DNA of 64,000 bases from contig CAWJSI010000014.1 in the NCBI GenBank assembly GCA_963845485.1, positions 248,001-312,000 of the forward strand. Reading direction: 5' to 3'. Positions 45,895-55,282 of the stretch are shown here, piece after piece (position 1 is the stretch's first letter; each line of letters starts with the position of its first letter). The stretch is from Bog-756 sp963845485 (lineage in GTDB: Bacteria > Actinomycetota > Acidimicrobiia > Acidimicrobiales > RAAP-2). Below the pieces are notes generated by a model. That model was not told the origin of the DNA, did not search any database, and saw only the letters and a program-made list of their open reading frames with translations. The translations under genes and the position numbers were made by a program.

Positions 45895-45900
45895 GGCCGA

Positions 45901-46476
45901 GTGAGCGGAGACGGGTCACTCGAGCCGACCCCCGACGCTTCGGCGGCACCCGACCTGCCGCTGGTGTCGCCCGAGGGTCGCCGGCGGGCCAAGAGGATGG
46001 CGTGGCTCTACACTGCGGCGGCCGTGATCCTGTTGCCATGGATCATCTATCTGGCCGAAACGCTTCCGCGGCGACAGTTCGACCGCCACTACCGTGCGGC
46101 CTGGGTGGGGTTCGACCTCTTCTTGATCTACGCCATCGCACGAACGGCCTACATGGCCTTCCGGGTGGACCCGAGGGTCCAGTTCCCGGCGACCGCCACC
46201 GCCGTGCTTCTCTTCGTCGACGCCTGGTTCGACATCATGACTTCGGCCAACCGGTCCCAGTTCTTCGAAGCCCTCGTCCTGGCCCTCTTGGTGGAGATAC
46301 CCGCCGCCATCTTCTCGCTCTACCTGGCCCGTTCGGTAAACCGTCGGGTCCTCGAGCTGGCTCACGTGGGTGTCCCTCCCCCCAGTCACTTCTGGTGGCG
46401 CCTGCCTCTCCGTCGGCGCCACGCCGCGCCCATGGTCGCCGCAGAGGCCGAGGCTGAAGGGGAGCGTTCGAACTAA
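45901..46476 (+). CDS. small integral membrane protein, unknown function
   Basis: A 191-residue protein with four hydrophobic helices (about 33-50, 68-85, 98-115, 127-145), an N-terminal Pro/Ala-rich cytosolic arm and a basic C-terminal tail (PLRRRHAAPMVAAEAEAEGERSN). No family is recognised with confidence. It follows ppk1 but has its own leaderless-type start. Confidence 0.6.
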   Translation: MSGDGSLEPTPDASAAPDLPLVSPEGRRRAKRMAWLYTAAAVILLPWIIYLAETLPRRQFDRHYRAAWVGFDLFLIYAIARTAYMAFRVDPRVQFPATATAVLLFVDAWFDIMTSANRSQFFEALVLALLVEIPAAIFSLYLARSVNRRVLELAHVGVPPPSHFWWRLPLRRRHAAPMVAAEAEAEGERSN

Positions 46477-46477
46477 C

Positions 46478-46501
46478 CGCCGGGCGGCTGGATGCCCGGC
46501 G
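46478..46501. terminator. inverted repeat between convergent genes
   Basis: CGCCGGGC (46478-46485) and GCCCGGCG (46494-46501) form a perfect 8-bp stem with an 8-nt loop between the membrane protein and the aldo/keto reductase; a likely bidirectional terminator. Confidence 0.45.
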
Positions 46502-46518
46502 CCGACGGCCCGAATCTC

Positions 46519-47484
46519 CTACAGGGTGAGCTTGTCGATGCGGGCCATCACGTCGTCGCTCAGCGAGCTCAGGACGTCGAGGGCCTTGAGGTTCTCGTGG
46601 ACCTGCTCCACGCGGCTGGCGCCGGTGATGACGGTTGAGACATGGGGATTCTTGGCGCACCAGGCAATGGCCAGCTGGGCCAGCGTGCACCCCAGCTCCT
46701 CGGCGATCGACTGGAGGCCGCGCACCTTCTCATTGCGTTCGGGGTCGGTGAGCAGGTTGGCCAGCCACTCGTAGCCCGGCAGGGTGGCCCGGGATCCCTC
46801 GGGAACGCCATCGAGGTACTTCCCGGTGAGGAGTCCCGAGCTGAGGGGACTCCACGTCGTCAGGCCCAGGCCAATGCCGTCGTAGAGGGGTGCGTACTCC
46901 TGCTCCACGCGGTCGCGCCACAAGAGGTTGTACTGGGGCTGCTCCACCACCGGAGCGTGGAGGTGGTTGTCCCGGGCGAAGTCCCACGCGGCGCGCAACT
47001 GCTCGGCGGACCACTCAGAGGTCCCCCAGTAGAGCGCCTTGCCCTGCACGATCATGTCGGACATCGCCCACACCGTCTCCTCGACAGGTGTCTCCGGGTC
47101 GGGTCGATGGCAGTAGACGAGATCGACGAAATCGAGGCCCAGTCGTTCCAGGGATCCGTCGATGGCCTGCAGGAGATACTTCCGGTTGAGGGTGTTGCGC
47201 ATGTTCACGCCACCGTTGATGCCCCAGAACAGCTTGGTGGAGAGGACGTAGTCGTTGCGGGGCCAACCGAGCGAAGCGATGGCCTGCCCCATGATCCGCT
47301 CGGATTCGCCGCCCGAATAGGCCTCGGCGTTGTCGAAGAAGTTCACGCCGGCATCGAAGGCTGCCGCCAGGCAGTCTTCGGCCAGGCTGCCGGCCAGTTG
47401 GGGACCGAAGGTCACCCACGATCCGAACGAGAGCACGCTGACCTTCAGCCCCGTGTGGCCCAGACGTCGATATTCCATGTCCAT
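46519..47484 (-). CDS. aldo/keto reductase (Kv-beta-like)
   Basis: A 321-residue NADPH-dependent aldo/keto reductase of the voltage-gated potassium-channel beta-subunit-like group. The catalytic tetrad is seen in NFFDNAEAYSGGESE (Asp, Tyr), LSTKLFW (Lys) and LVYCHRPD (His). The NADPH-binding C-terminal helix region is TGASRVEQVHENLKAL. ATG 47484 follows GGAGGAG. Physiological substrate unknown. Confidence 0.9.
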   Translation of the reverse strand: MDMEYRRLGHTGLKVSVLSFGSWVTFGPQLAGSLAEDCLAAAFDAGVNFFDNAEAYSGGESERIMGQAIASLGWPRNDYVLSTKLFWGINGGVNMRNTLNRKYLLQAIDGSLERLGLDFVDLVYCHRPDPETPVEETVWAMSDMIVQGKALYWGTSEWSAEQLRAAWDFARDNHLHAPVVEQPQYNLLWRDRVEQEYAPLYDGIGLGLTTWSPLSSGLLTGKYLDGVPEGSRATLPGYEWLANLLTDPERNEKVRGLQSIAEELGCTLAQLAIAWCAKNPHVSTVITGASRVEQVHENLKALDVLSSLSDDVMARIDKLTL

Positions 47485-47572
47485 GGTGACTCCTCCCGAT
47501 CCCGTTCGAGGAATCCTACGTTCTCCGCACTCCGGATCGACCGGCCGGTATCCCGACCCTCGACCCGGGCCC

Positions 47573-48742
47573 TCAGGAGGCCGGCCCCACCACCGTTACG
47601 AGAGTCCCAATGGGCGTGAGGGGCCACACCTGGGCGGCAGTGGCCACGGGCATCTCCACGCAACCGTTGCTCTGAGGTGAGCCGTAGGTGGCCCGCACGA
47701 ACCCGTGCAGGGCGTCACCCCCGTTGAAGTAGCTCGCCCACGGGACGGCGGGGTCGTCGTAGGTCGAGCCGTCGGGATTGGTCCCCTGCATGCGCGAGCT
47801 GGTCACGTGCTCGAATACCGGGTACGTGCCGTCCACGGTGTCGGCACCCGGGGCGCCGGTGTTGACGGCAACCCCAGTCATGGTCGGTGCGCCGTTCTCG
47901 TAGAGGGTGAGATTCTCGGGCAGCTGCTTCGACACCAACACGTAGTTGTACGGGCTGGTGTCGGTCTTCCCGCTGGCCACGGCGTTGAGGAGCGCCATCC
48001 AGACCTTCTGCCCGGCCAAGCCGTCCACGGTAAGCCCGTTCTGGTCCTCGAAGGTCATCACCGCACCCTTGGTGATCACGTTCTCACTGCCTTCGGACCA
48101 CTGCGAGGTCAGGTCGGGCGGAAGCGTGCTCCACCGCCAAGCGAACGTGCCCGTCTGGGCCGTGGCCGCTCCGTTGGCGGGCACAGCCCCGGCCGCCGTG
48201 AAGCTCAAGGGCAGGTAGCCCAGTTGGGCGAGCAGCTGCTGGAGTCGCTCGGTGCTGGCCTGGGCCACGCTGAAGCTGACCGTTACCGGAGCGGTCAGCA
48301 TCGTCCCGTGGCTGGTCCGGGGGCCCGCGGCCCCGTCGGGGATCGTCAGCGTCTCGGTAGAGGTGGGGATGAACGGCGCCGTCGCCTGGAAGGCCAGAGT
48401 GGTGGCGCCGGATTTCACCCAGGTGCCACTGACCGGTGGCGAGAACGTCGGTGAGCCGGTGCCGACGATTGGCTGTGAGAGGTTGACGGTGACCAGCTGA
48501 TTGGAGGGGACTTGGGTGGCGCCCTGGGCGGGAGTGGTCGAGGCCACCGTGAGGGGGATGGCGGCAGTGGTGGGTGGAGCGACAGCCCCGCCTTTGTTGG
48601 CCGTGGGTCCCGAGGCATCGGTATGGCGACCCACGACGAAGGCGCCGACAGCCACGGCAATCACGACCAGGGAGACGCCGATGGCGATCAGTGTTCGCCG
48701 GTGCCGCCGGGATGGGGGTACGAGAATCGTGTAGTCGGCCAT
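47573..48742 (-). CDS. L,D-transpeptidase with Ig-like repeats
   Basis: A 389-residue membrane-anchored cell-wall enzyme. A single N-terminal helix (IAIGVSLVVIAVAVGAFVVG) anchors it, Ig-like beta repeats follow, and the C-terminal YkuD domain ends with the catalytic motif SNGCVEMP (nucleophile Cys). It makes 3-3 cross-links or anchors proteins in peptidoglycan, as in mycobacterial Ldt enzymes. ATG 48742 is used. Gene order does not show a partner. Confidence 0.9.
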   Translation of the reverse strand: MADYTILVPPSRRHRRTLIAIGVSLVVIAVAVGAFVVGRHTDASGPTANKGGAVAPPTTAAIPLTVASTTPAQGATQVPSNQLVTVNLSQPIVGTGSPTFSPPVSGTWVKSGATTLAFQATAPFIPTSTETLTIPDGAAGPRTSHGTMLTAPVTVSFSVAQASTERLQQLLAQLGYLPLSFTAAGAVPANGAATAQTGTFAWRWSTLPPDLTSQWSEGSENVITKGAVMTFEDQNGLTVDGLAGQKVWMALLNAVASGKTDTSPYNYVLVSKQLPENLTLYENGAPTMTGVAVNTGAPGADTVDGTYPVFEHVTSSRMQGTNPDGSTYDDPAVPWASYFNGGDALHGFVRATYGSPQSNGCVEMPVATAAQVWPLTPIGTLVTVVGPAS

Positions 48743-49003
48743 GGCTCCAGGTAGGGAGGGAGCGGCGGGATACAGGGCCCCGCGGCCCGACGGGCGTGGT
48801 CTGTCCAGCTCCGACGATACTCATCGCGGGACCGAGATCCGTCGCGCGCGGTGATCGACGTCCCCGACCTCCGCCGGCGAGCCGGGACCTCCATCCCACA
48901 CTGGTGGGGCGCCGGATTCGACGATGAGGACGCTGAGCGGCCCGCCCCGGCCCCCAGGGGACACATCGAATCCTCACAACCGGCCAACAGAATCCACATC
49001 TCC
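48743..49003. other. divergent intergenic region
   Basis: 261 nt between the L,D-transpeptidase and the secreted glycosidase-like gene. No canonical promoter or repeat stands out; an in-frame GTG at 48851 could extend the downstream protein by 51 residues without signal-peptide character. Confidence 0.3.
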
Positions 49004-50221
49004 ATGGGCCACCATCGGTGCATGGGATCCCAGGTCTTCTCGCATCGACGGTTGGCACTGGTGGGCACGATGGCTGTCGTCCTGGCCGTCGTCGCCGTCT
49101 CGGTCCTTCCCGAGGAGGTGGGATCAGCACCGACGGGGGGCCACCGGGTCACCGCGCCGGCCACCCCGACGAACACGAGTGTGAAGCCAGTGCTGTCGGG
49201 GCTGATCCTGATGCCCAACCAGGCCGCCTACCTGCATGGCGTACCGTTCCCGACGACCGATCCCGAGGTGCTCGGGTCAGATGGGTCGGCCTTCGTCGGA
49301 ACTGCGGTGGACGTGGGCTGGTCCCAGCTCGAGCCGTCGAGCGGTGACTACGACTGGGCGCCACTCGACGCTTCCCTGGACGCCGTGCGGGACTACAACA
49401 GCACCCATCGTTCCTCGCCGCTCGGGGTCAAGCTCCGGGTGGTCGGGGGCTACGACGCTCCATCCTGGGCTACCGAACTCGGAGGGAGCCCGATCACCAT
49501 CGGGGACCGGTCCCACGGAGCCAGCCCGGGGACGCTCGGGAGGTGGTGGACGACTGCTTACCGGACTGCGTGGTCGACGTTCGAACATGCTCTGGCCGCC
49601 CGCTACGACACCGACCCCCTGATCAGGATGGTCCAGGTGACCTCCTGTGCCACCACCACCGAAGAACCGTTCATCGCCCCGGGACACCAGGCCGACCGGG
49701 CCTTGCTCGCCGCCGACGGGTGGACGGCCACCGACCAAGAGGCCTGTCTCTCAGGGGCCTTCGCCGACTATTCAGGTTGGCATCACACCGCCATCGACTA
49801 TCCGGTCAACACCCTCGAGGTGGATGTGGACGGGAAGCGAACGGCCGACACCGCGTTCTCCACCCTCATCGCTACGGAGTGCGCCACCTCGTCGACGCGG
49901 GGCGGACCCCTGTGCGTCATCGACAACCATGGCCTTCGCGAGGCCTCAGACACATCACCTGGGTCGTCGTGGCTGTTTGCGCTGATCGATCAGCTCTGGC
50001 TGAAGCATCCGACCAGCACCGAGGTTGCTTTCCAGGCCTTCAGTCCGAATGCCGGTGACTGTGCCGCGATTGCCGTGGCCGTGGCCCATCATGCCCACTC
50101 GGTCGAACTGTGGGCCCCGAGCCCCCTCCGCTCAGGCTTCCAGGGGTTCCGCTCAAATCCACCGGCTGCTCTCCAGGCGTGGAACCGGGCTCTGCAAAGC
50201 GGCCGTCCACCCACCTGTTGA
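49004..50221 (+). CDS. secreted glycoside-hydrolase-like protein
   Basis: About 405 residues from ATG 49004. A signal peptide or anchor (RRLALVGTMAVVLAVVAV) is followed by a TIM-barrel-like domain: FVGTAVDVGWSQLEPSSGDYDWAPLDASLDAVRDY resembles the start of GH42/GH5-type beta-glycosidase barrels, and VQVTSCATTTEEPF lies where a catalytic acid would be expected (Glu-Glu). I infer an extracellular carbohydrate hydrolase, but the family is not certain. GTG 48851 and ATG 49022 are other start choices. Confidence 0.6.
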   Translation: MGHHRCMGSQVFSHRRLALVGTMAVVLAVVAVSVLPEEVGSAPTGGHRVTAPATPTNTSVKPVLSGLILMPNQAAYLHGVPFPTTDPEVLGSDGSAFVGTAVDVGWSQLEPSSGDYDWAPLDASLDAVRDYNSTHRSSPLGVKLRVVGGYDAPSWATELGGSPITIGDRSHGASPGTLGRWWTTAYRTAWSTFEHALAARYDTDPLIRMVQVTSCATTTEEPFIAPGHQADRALLAADGWTATDQEACLSGAFADYSGWHHTAIDYPVNTLEVDVDGKRTADTAFSTLIATECATSSTRGGPLCVIDNHGLREASDTSPGSSWLFALIDQLWLKHPTSTEVAFQAFSPNAGDCAAIAVAVAHHAHSVELWAPSPLRSGFQGFRSNPPAALQAWNRALQSGRPPTC

Positions 50222-50280
50222 GTCGTCTGCACGGGCAACGGCAATGGAGATCGGCGACTGCTCTAATCGACCCTCGGCCG

Positions 50281-52815
50281 TCAGGGACCGACCGTTGCCA
50301 CCTCACCGGCGACGGGAAGAATGCCGTCTCCGGCGAGCAGCCGGTCGACGTCGGCTGCTGGGATCCCCGGTGACCAGTAGTAGCCCTGGGCCAGATCGCA
50401 ACCCATCGCCTGCAAGGCCGCCAGCTGACCCCCCGTCTCGACTCCTTCGGCCACCGAGGTGAGACCCAAAGAATGGGCCAAGTCGATGACGGAGCGAACA
50501 ATGATCGAGTCCAGCGGGTTGTCATCGACACCGGACACGAAGGACCGGTCGAGCTTGAGAGCGTCCACGGGAAAGCGTCGGAGATAGATCAAAGAGGAGT
50601 ACCCCGTCCCGAAGTCGTCGACGGCCAACTGGACCCCCAGGTCATGGATGGAGGTCAGGGAGGTGGTGACTGCGAACGTGTCGTCCATCAGCACACTCTC
50701 GGTGATTTCGAGGCACAGCGAGTTGGCCGGGAACTTGTGCGCGTTCAGCGCCACCGCCACGGCATCGACGATGCCGGGTCCCACCAACTGGCGCCCGGAG
50801 AGGTTCACGGCCATGGTCAACTCGCTCCACCCGGGCTGTTGCTGCCAACGATCGAGATCGTTGCAGGCCTGCTCGAGGATCCACCGCCCGAGCTCGACGA
50901 TGGCGCCAGTGGACTCGGCGACCGGGATGAACTCGGTTGGTGGGACCATCCCTCGTCGAGGGTGGTCCCACCGGGCCAGCGCCTCGAAACCGTGAAGACG
51001 GCCGTCCAACCCCACGACCGGTTGGTAGTGAAGGCAGAACTCGTGGTTGTCCACCGCGGAGCGCAGCTCCTCTTCGAACTCCCGGCGTTCCTGTACCCGA
51101 GCCCCCAGCGATGCGTCGAACAGCTCAAAGCAGCCGCCCCCGCGCTCCTTGGCCCGATACATGGCCAGATCCGCGTCTCGCATCAATGAGTCGGCCGTGT
51201 CGGCCGGCGTGAGTGAGATGCCGAGACTGGCACTGACGGCCACGGACGAGTCGCCGAAATTCATCGGAACCTTCATCGACGCGAGGATCCGTTCGGCCAC
51301 CGCGGCCGCATCTCCCACCGACTCCAGACGGTCCAGGACGATCACGAACTCGTCGCCTCCGTACCGACCCACGGTGTCTTGGGGCCGGACCGCTCGGCGC
51401 ACCCGGTCGGCCACCTCCTTGAGGACCTGGTCCCCGATACTGTGCCCAAGCGAGTCGTTGACCTGCTTGAAGTCGTCGAGGTCCATGAAGAGCACGGCCG
51501 CGATGTTGGGTCGCCGGCCCTGTCGGGCTACGAGCTGGACGACCCGGTCCACCACCAGGGCTCGACTGGCCACACCGGTCAGCGAGTCCTCCAGGGCCAG
51601 GCGGGCGTTCTCCGCTTCGGCCAGCTTGCGTTCGGTGATGTCAGTCATCATGGACAAGGTGCCCATGATCTCCCCATCGCCATCTCGTACCGCACTCGAC
51701 GAGATGAGCACGTCACACGTCGAACCGTCGGCCTTGAGCAGCGTCAACTCGCTCTGCTCGGCCATGCCCTGGTCGTGATGGTGGAGTTTCGTCACGGCTA
51801 CGGAGCGGCTGGTGTCGGCCATGAGACCGAGGATCGAAGTTCCTTCCAGCGCGTCAACGGTCGTGCCGAGCAGGTTCGCCATCCGGGGATTGGCAAAGAC
51901 GATGCGACCGTCCAGCATGTGGATGGTGATGCACTCGGCTGCCGTCTCCACCATGGATCGGTACCGCGATTCGGACTCCTCCAGTGCCTGGCCGGCCACG
52001 GTCTGGTCGGTGACGTCCCGTATGTTGGCCACCACGCCGCCGATGGCGGGATTGTCGTGGAAGTCGGAGAACCGGGTGTGTACCCAGCGCCAGGTTCCGT
52101 TGCGATGGCGGATTCGGTACGTCGCCGACCACGCCCGCCTCCCCGCCAGCACGGCGTCAGCTGCCGTGGCGATCGTGACCGGCAGATCGTCGGGATGGAT
52201 GAAGGCGTCGTGGGCGGTCCCGACGAACTCCTCGGGGCGATAGCCGAGCACCCGCTCCAGTGACGGACCGGCGTAGATGGCGAACCCGTTCATTGCGTTG
52301 ACCACCGTTACATCCGAGGAGCCGGCGGCCAGAGCCTGCAGCCGCTCCTCACTTCTGTTCAGCGCCAGCGTGGCCCGACGGGCCTCCGAGACGTCGCGCA
52401 GATTCCACACGATCCCTTGGACATCGGGATCGTTGATCAGATCCGTCCGATACCCCTCGAACGGGCGCCACACCCCGTCGGCGACGCGTAGTCTGAGTTC
52501 GATCGGACCAATCCGCTCTCCCGGAGCCGAGTCGAGCACCATGGAGCGCATAGCCGCCCCGTCGACCGCGTCCACGAAGCTGAGCCCGGGTTGCCCGAGG
52601 ACATCGTGCTCCTCTTTGCCCAGGATGGTGCAAAGGGGAGGGCTGGCGAAGGTCAGCATCCCGTCGACATCCAGGACCGCGATGCCGTCGAATGCGTTGG
52701 CCACCAGGGCCCGGAGCCTTCGCTCGGACGCCTGGAGCAGCGCCCCTCCGTCGGGGATCGGGGCGCCATCCTGGTCGGGACCCCGCCCGAACGTCGTCCG
52801 AGGTGGCTGTTCCAT
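50281..52815 (-). CDS. PAS-PAS-PAS-GGDEF-EAL cyclic-di-GMP protein
   Basis: An 844-residue cytosolic signalling protein. Three PAS-type sensor domains (roughly 25-145, 155-270, 285-400) precede a diguanylate cyclase domain with an intact RYGGDEF active site (about residue 485-490) and a phosphodiesterase domain with an intact EAL (FEALARW, about 610), plus ITESVLM, VDDFGTGYSSL and the DRSFV block. Both catalytic sites look functional, so it may make or break c-di-GMP depending on PAS input. No membrane segment is seen. Confidence 0.92.
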   Translation of the reverse strand: MEQPPRTTFGRGPDQDGAPIPDGGALLQASERRLRALVANAFDGIAVLDVDGMLTFASPPLCTILGKEEHDVLGQPGLSFVDAVDGAAMRSMVLDSAPGERIGPIELRLRVADGVWRPFEGYRTDLINDPDVQGIVWNLRDVSEARRATLALNRSEERLQALAAGSSDVTVVNAMNGFAIYAGPSLERVLGYRPEEFVGTAHDAFIHPDDLPVTIATAADAVLAGRRAWSATYRIRHRNGTWRWVHTRFSDFHDNPAIGGVVANIRDVTDQTVAGQALEESESRYRSMVETAAECITIHMLDGRIVFANPRMANLLGTTVDALEGTSILGLMADTSRSVAVTKLHHHDQGMAEQSELTLLKADGSTCDVLISSSAVRDGDGEIMGTLSMMTDITERKLAEAENARLALEDSLTGVASRALVVDRVVQLVARQGRRPNIAAVLFMDLDDFKQVNDSLGHSIGDQVLKEVADRVRRAVRPQDTVGRYGGDEFVIVLDRLESVGDAAAVAERILASMKVPMNFGDSSVAVSASLGISLTPADTADSLMRDADLAMYRAKERGGGCFELFDASLGARVQERREFEEELRSAVDNHEFCLHYQPVVGLDGRLHGFEALARWDHPRRGMVPPTEFIPVAESTGAIVELGRWILEQACNDLDRWQQQPGWSELTMAVNLSGRQLVGPGIVDAVAVALNAHKFPANSLCLEITESVLMDDTFAVTTSLTSIHDLGVQLAVDDFGTGYSSLIYLRRFPVDALKLDRSFVSGVDDNPLDSIIVRSVIDLAHSLGLTSVAEGVETGGQLAALQAMGCDLAQGYYWSPGIPAADVDRLLAGDGILPVAGEVATVGP

Positions 52816-52937
52816 GACTGACCCACCTTCCGCCGATATTCAGACCCGCCTCAATGCACTACCCCGGGGTTATCGACGCAATGGACATGTCACTTGAATG
52901 GTGGGTCTGGCTCAGATTCCAGCTACCCGGCTCTAGA

Positions 52938-53327
52938 TCAGTCCGCCGGGAAGTTCTGGGCAAGCCGGGGTGGAGCGCAGACCAACCAACCGTCGACCAG
53001 TGCTTCTCGCACCGACCGCTCGGCCGCCACGTCCAACTGGATGAGCACCGTGGGGTAGTTGTCGAAGTGGGGAATGGTGAAGAACCCCGGGAAACCCGAG
53101 GCGAGAACGGCCTCTTTTTCCACGAGATCCTCAACCAGCGTGGCCAGGATCGGACCCTCCGGGACCAGCTCGGAGCCGAACCGTTTCAGGTCCGCCTTGC
53201 TGAACGGACGGGCCCAAGCGAACGCCTTGGTGCTGACGAACCAGGTCCGGTTGCCGTGACGGGTCCCTTCGATGACTTCGGGCAGGCCCAGGGCCATTCG
53301 GGCCACGTCATCAAGGGATACCACCAC
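52938..53327 (-). CDS. MmcQ/YjbR-family DNA-binding-like protein
   Basis: A 129-residue protein of the MmcQ/YjbR double-wing fold. It begins SLDDVARMALGLPEVIEGTRHGNRTWFV, continues with the KAFAWARPFSK strand and ends with VREALVDGWLVCAPPRLAQNF. These proteins are small DNA-binding-like folds of unclear function. The -10 hexamer TAGCGT ends 6 nt before GTG 53327. A decayed relative occurs at about 56960-57247. Confidence 0.85.
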   Translation of the reverse strand: MVVSLDDVARMALGLPEVIEGTRHGNRTWFVSTKAFAWARPFSKADLKRFGSELVPEGPILATLVEDLVEKEAVLASGFPGFFTIPHFDNYPTVLIQLDVAAERSVREALVDGWLVCAPPRLAQNFPAD

Positions 53328-53333
53328 GCATGA

Positions 53334-53339
53334 ACGCTA
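53334..53339 (-). promoter_or_regulatory. leaderless-type -10 (TAGCGT)
   Basis: TAGCGT on the minus strand ends 6 nt before GTG 53327. Confidence 0.5.
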
Positions 53340-53471
53340 CCCCGTCAGCTTCCCCATGGACCTTGTCGGCCACCGGGGTGGCCTGGGTCCGGCGGCGTTC
53401 GTTGGCCAGGGGTGAGCCGAAGCCGCTCAGCCTCGTGCCGACTGCCCGAGCCGGGCGAACTCGGCCAGGGT

Positions 53472-54320
53472 TCACCAGACATCGCCCACCTCTCGAGCCA
53501 GCCGGACGCCTTGGCTTCGTCCCGCTGAGGCGGCAGGAGCTCGTCGACTGGCATCGTAGGGATTGGGGCCGATCGCCCGGATGCTCTCCTCGTCGGGAGT
53601 CAGGAGAACGGCCCTGGCGTCGGTCTGCAGGGCGGCGACGTCAGCCTCGACTCCGGGGATGGCACCGTAACCGGCGGGCATGGGAGCGAGGACGAGCACC
53701 CGTTGATAGCCGTCGGCCAAACGGGCATTTGCCGACGAGACCATTCCGCCGTCGATCCACGACCTGCCGTTGATCCGAACCAGCGGCCAAACACCCGGTA
53801 CCGCTCCGCTCGCCATCACCGCGTCCACGAGAGCGATCCCCGAAGCGTGATCGAAGACATGTAGGACCCCGGAGTCGGCATCGACTGCTGTGACCTGGAG
53901 CGAGGGTGGCCAGGTGTCTGTCACGAGTCGATGCTCGATGACCTTCCGTCGCGCCTCGCGAGGGACGGGCTCGGGATTTGCCCTGGCGATCGAGCCGAAC
54001 GCAGCACCGACACTCTCGGCGTTGCCGGCGGCGAAGGCATGGAACCAAGCGGTAACTGTCTCTTCCGACGCGGTTGTCGAGATCTCCTCGGTCTCCGGTT
54101 CGGCCTGGGCTGACGCCAGCGTCTCTAGGTCATACCCACTCGCCACTGCCGCCCCAACGAACGATCCGGCCGACGTTCCGATGACGGCATCGGCCTGGGC
54201 CAAGTCGATGCCCGATGTGGCCAACCCCGCGAGGACGCCGATCTCCCAGGCGATGCCGGTGACACCTCCGCCGCCGAGTACCAGTGCTCTGGTCGGGCGC
54301 GACGGTACTTGTTCGGTCAT
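53472..54320 (-). CDS. patatin-like phospholipase
   Basis: A 282-residue patatin-family lipase. The oxyanion loop GGGGVTGIAWEIG, nucleophile motif GTSAGS and the catalytic Asp in DGGMVSSANARL give the Ser-Asp dyad. It probably hydrolyses membrane phospholipids or lipid esters. ATG 54320 is used; the frame is open for 32 more codons but these lack family character. Confidence 0.88.
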   Translation of the reverse strand: MTEQVPSRPTRALVLGGGGVTGIAWEIGVLAGLATSGIDLAQADAVIGTSAGSFVGAAVASGYDLETLASAQAEPETEEISTTASEETVTAWFHAFAAGNAESVGAAFGSIARANPEPVPREARRKVIEHRLVTDTWPPSLQVTAVDADSGVLHVFDHASGIALVDAVMASGAVPGVWPLVRINGRSWIDGGMVSSANARLADGYQRVLVLAPMPAGYGAIPGVEADVAALQTDARAVLLTPDEESIRAIGPNPYDASRRAPAASAGRSQGVRLAREVGDVW

Positions 54321-54459
54321 TCCGGCTCGCTTTCCCGCCTTACGGCGCGCTTCAGGCCCAGATTCTCGGTGGGTAATCGAGCTGGACTGACGGTGCGGTC
54401 GTGCACCTTCGATCACGGTGAAGCGTGGTGGCTACCGTGCAGGCCCATCTGATCTCGGA

Positions 54460-54948
54460 CTACGCCGGATGACCGGGATCCATCCCCTTCACCGATTGGA
54501 ACCCTAACGGTTTCTCCGGGATACCGACCTCGGCGGTATCGATGGTGAGCAGGTGGGCGACGTGGTCGCCCATATCCACCCGGTCGATGATGGTGCCGGT
54601 GATCCAACCTCGCGTTCCCGTCAGCAATGGGGTGCCGTCGGGTCCGGGTTGCCACGTGCAGCCGGCGAACTTGTCGACATCGTCCCCGGTTGTCGCCCCG
54701 AACTCGGTGGCGAGATCCTCATTGCCCTGACGGAGGAAGTGGACGGCGAGGATCCGGGAGTGCTCGGCCACGTGGCAGGTCTGGTTGGGCTTGGACAGAA
54801 GGACCAAAAGGCGAGGTGGATCGATACTGGCTTGCGTGGCGAAACCGACGAGACAGCCCGCCCGCTCATCGCCTGCCGCAGCGGTGACGATGTACATGGG
54901 GTAGTCCAGGTCGGAGACCAGATCGTTGAAGATGTCCTGGCTGGTCAT
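54460..54948 (-). CDS. flavin reductase-like (FMN-binding) domain protein
   Basis: A 162-residue flavin reductase/split-barrel FMN-binding protein. The core reads YPMYIVTAAAGDERAGCLVGFATQASIDPPRLLVLLSKPNQT, the usual flavin-pocket segment, and later GHVAHLLTIDTAEV-like strands. It may supply reduced flavin to a monooxygenase or reduce flavin itself. ATG 54948 follows CGAGGGGGG. Confidence 0.86.
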   Translation of the reverse strand: MTSQDIFNDLVSDLDYPMYIVTAAAGDERAGCLVGFATQASIDPPRLLVLLSKPNQTCHVAEHSRILAVHFLRQGNEDLATEFGATTGDDVDKFAGCTWQPGPDGTPLLTGTRGWITGTIIDRVDMGDHVAHLLTIDTAEVGIPEKPLGFQSVKGMDPGHPA

Positions 54949-55282
54949 TGGTCCCCCCTCGTTCCTCCATGGCTAAGGATCGGAGCCGAGCACTGATGTC
55001 GAGAGGCATCGGTGCATCCGCGGTCACGTGGCTGCGGAATCCAGGTCACTCGTCTTCGGTGGCTTGAACCGCTGAGCGTCCGATCGAAGGCGATCTTTCC
55101 ATGGTGTGTGGCCCAAAGGAAGTACCCGGCTACGCCGGGTAGGACGCGAAGAGGGGTAACGATCGGGCGTTCTCTCTGCCTAGCTTCGCACCGAGTCCAC
55201 CGTGTAGGTCAGGACGAAATCCGCCGCGACCGGACGCGCCACCGATCGCCCACCCGGGCGTCGTTCAGCGTCGACCCGGAAC
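54949..55282. other. intergenic region with hairpins
   Basis: 334 nt without a convincing gene. The main structure is TACCCGGC (55123-55130) and GCCGGGTA (55134-55141), an 8-bp stem with a 3-nt loop. A weaker hairpin sits around 54993-55008. I could not match the stretch to a known riboswitch. It separates two minus-strand genes, and the stem may terminate transcription from the PKD protein. Confidence 0.35.

Noticed and set aside
54949..55282. A possible riboswitch (structured GC-rich stretch)
   Set aside because: No conserved core of the c-di-GMP, c-di-AMP, TPP, cobalamin or SAM classes could be matched, and neither flanking gene fits a known riboswitch target.
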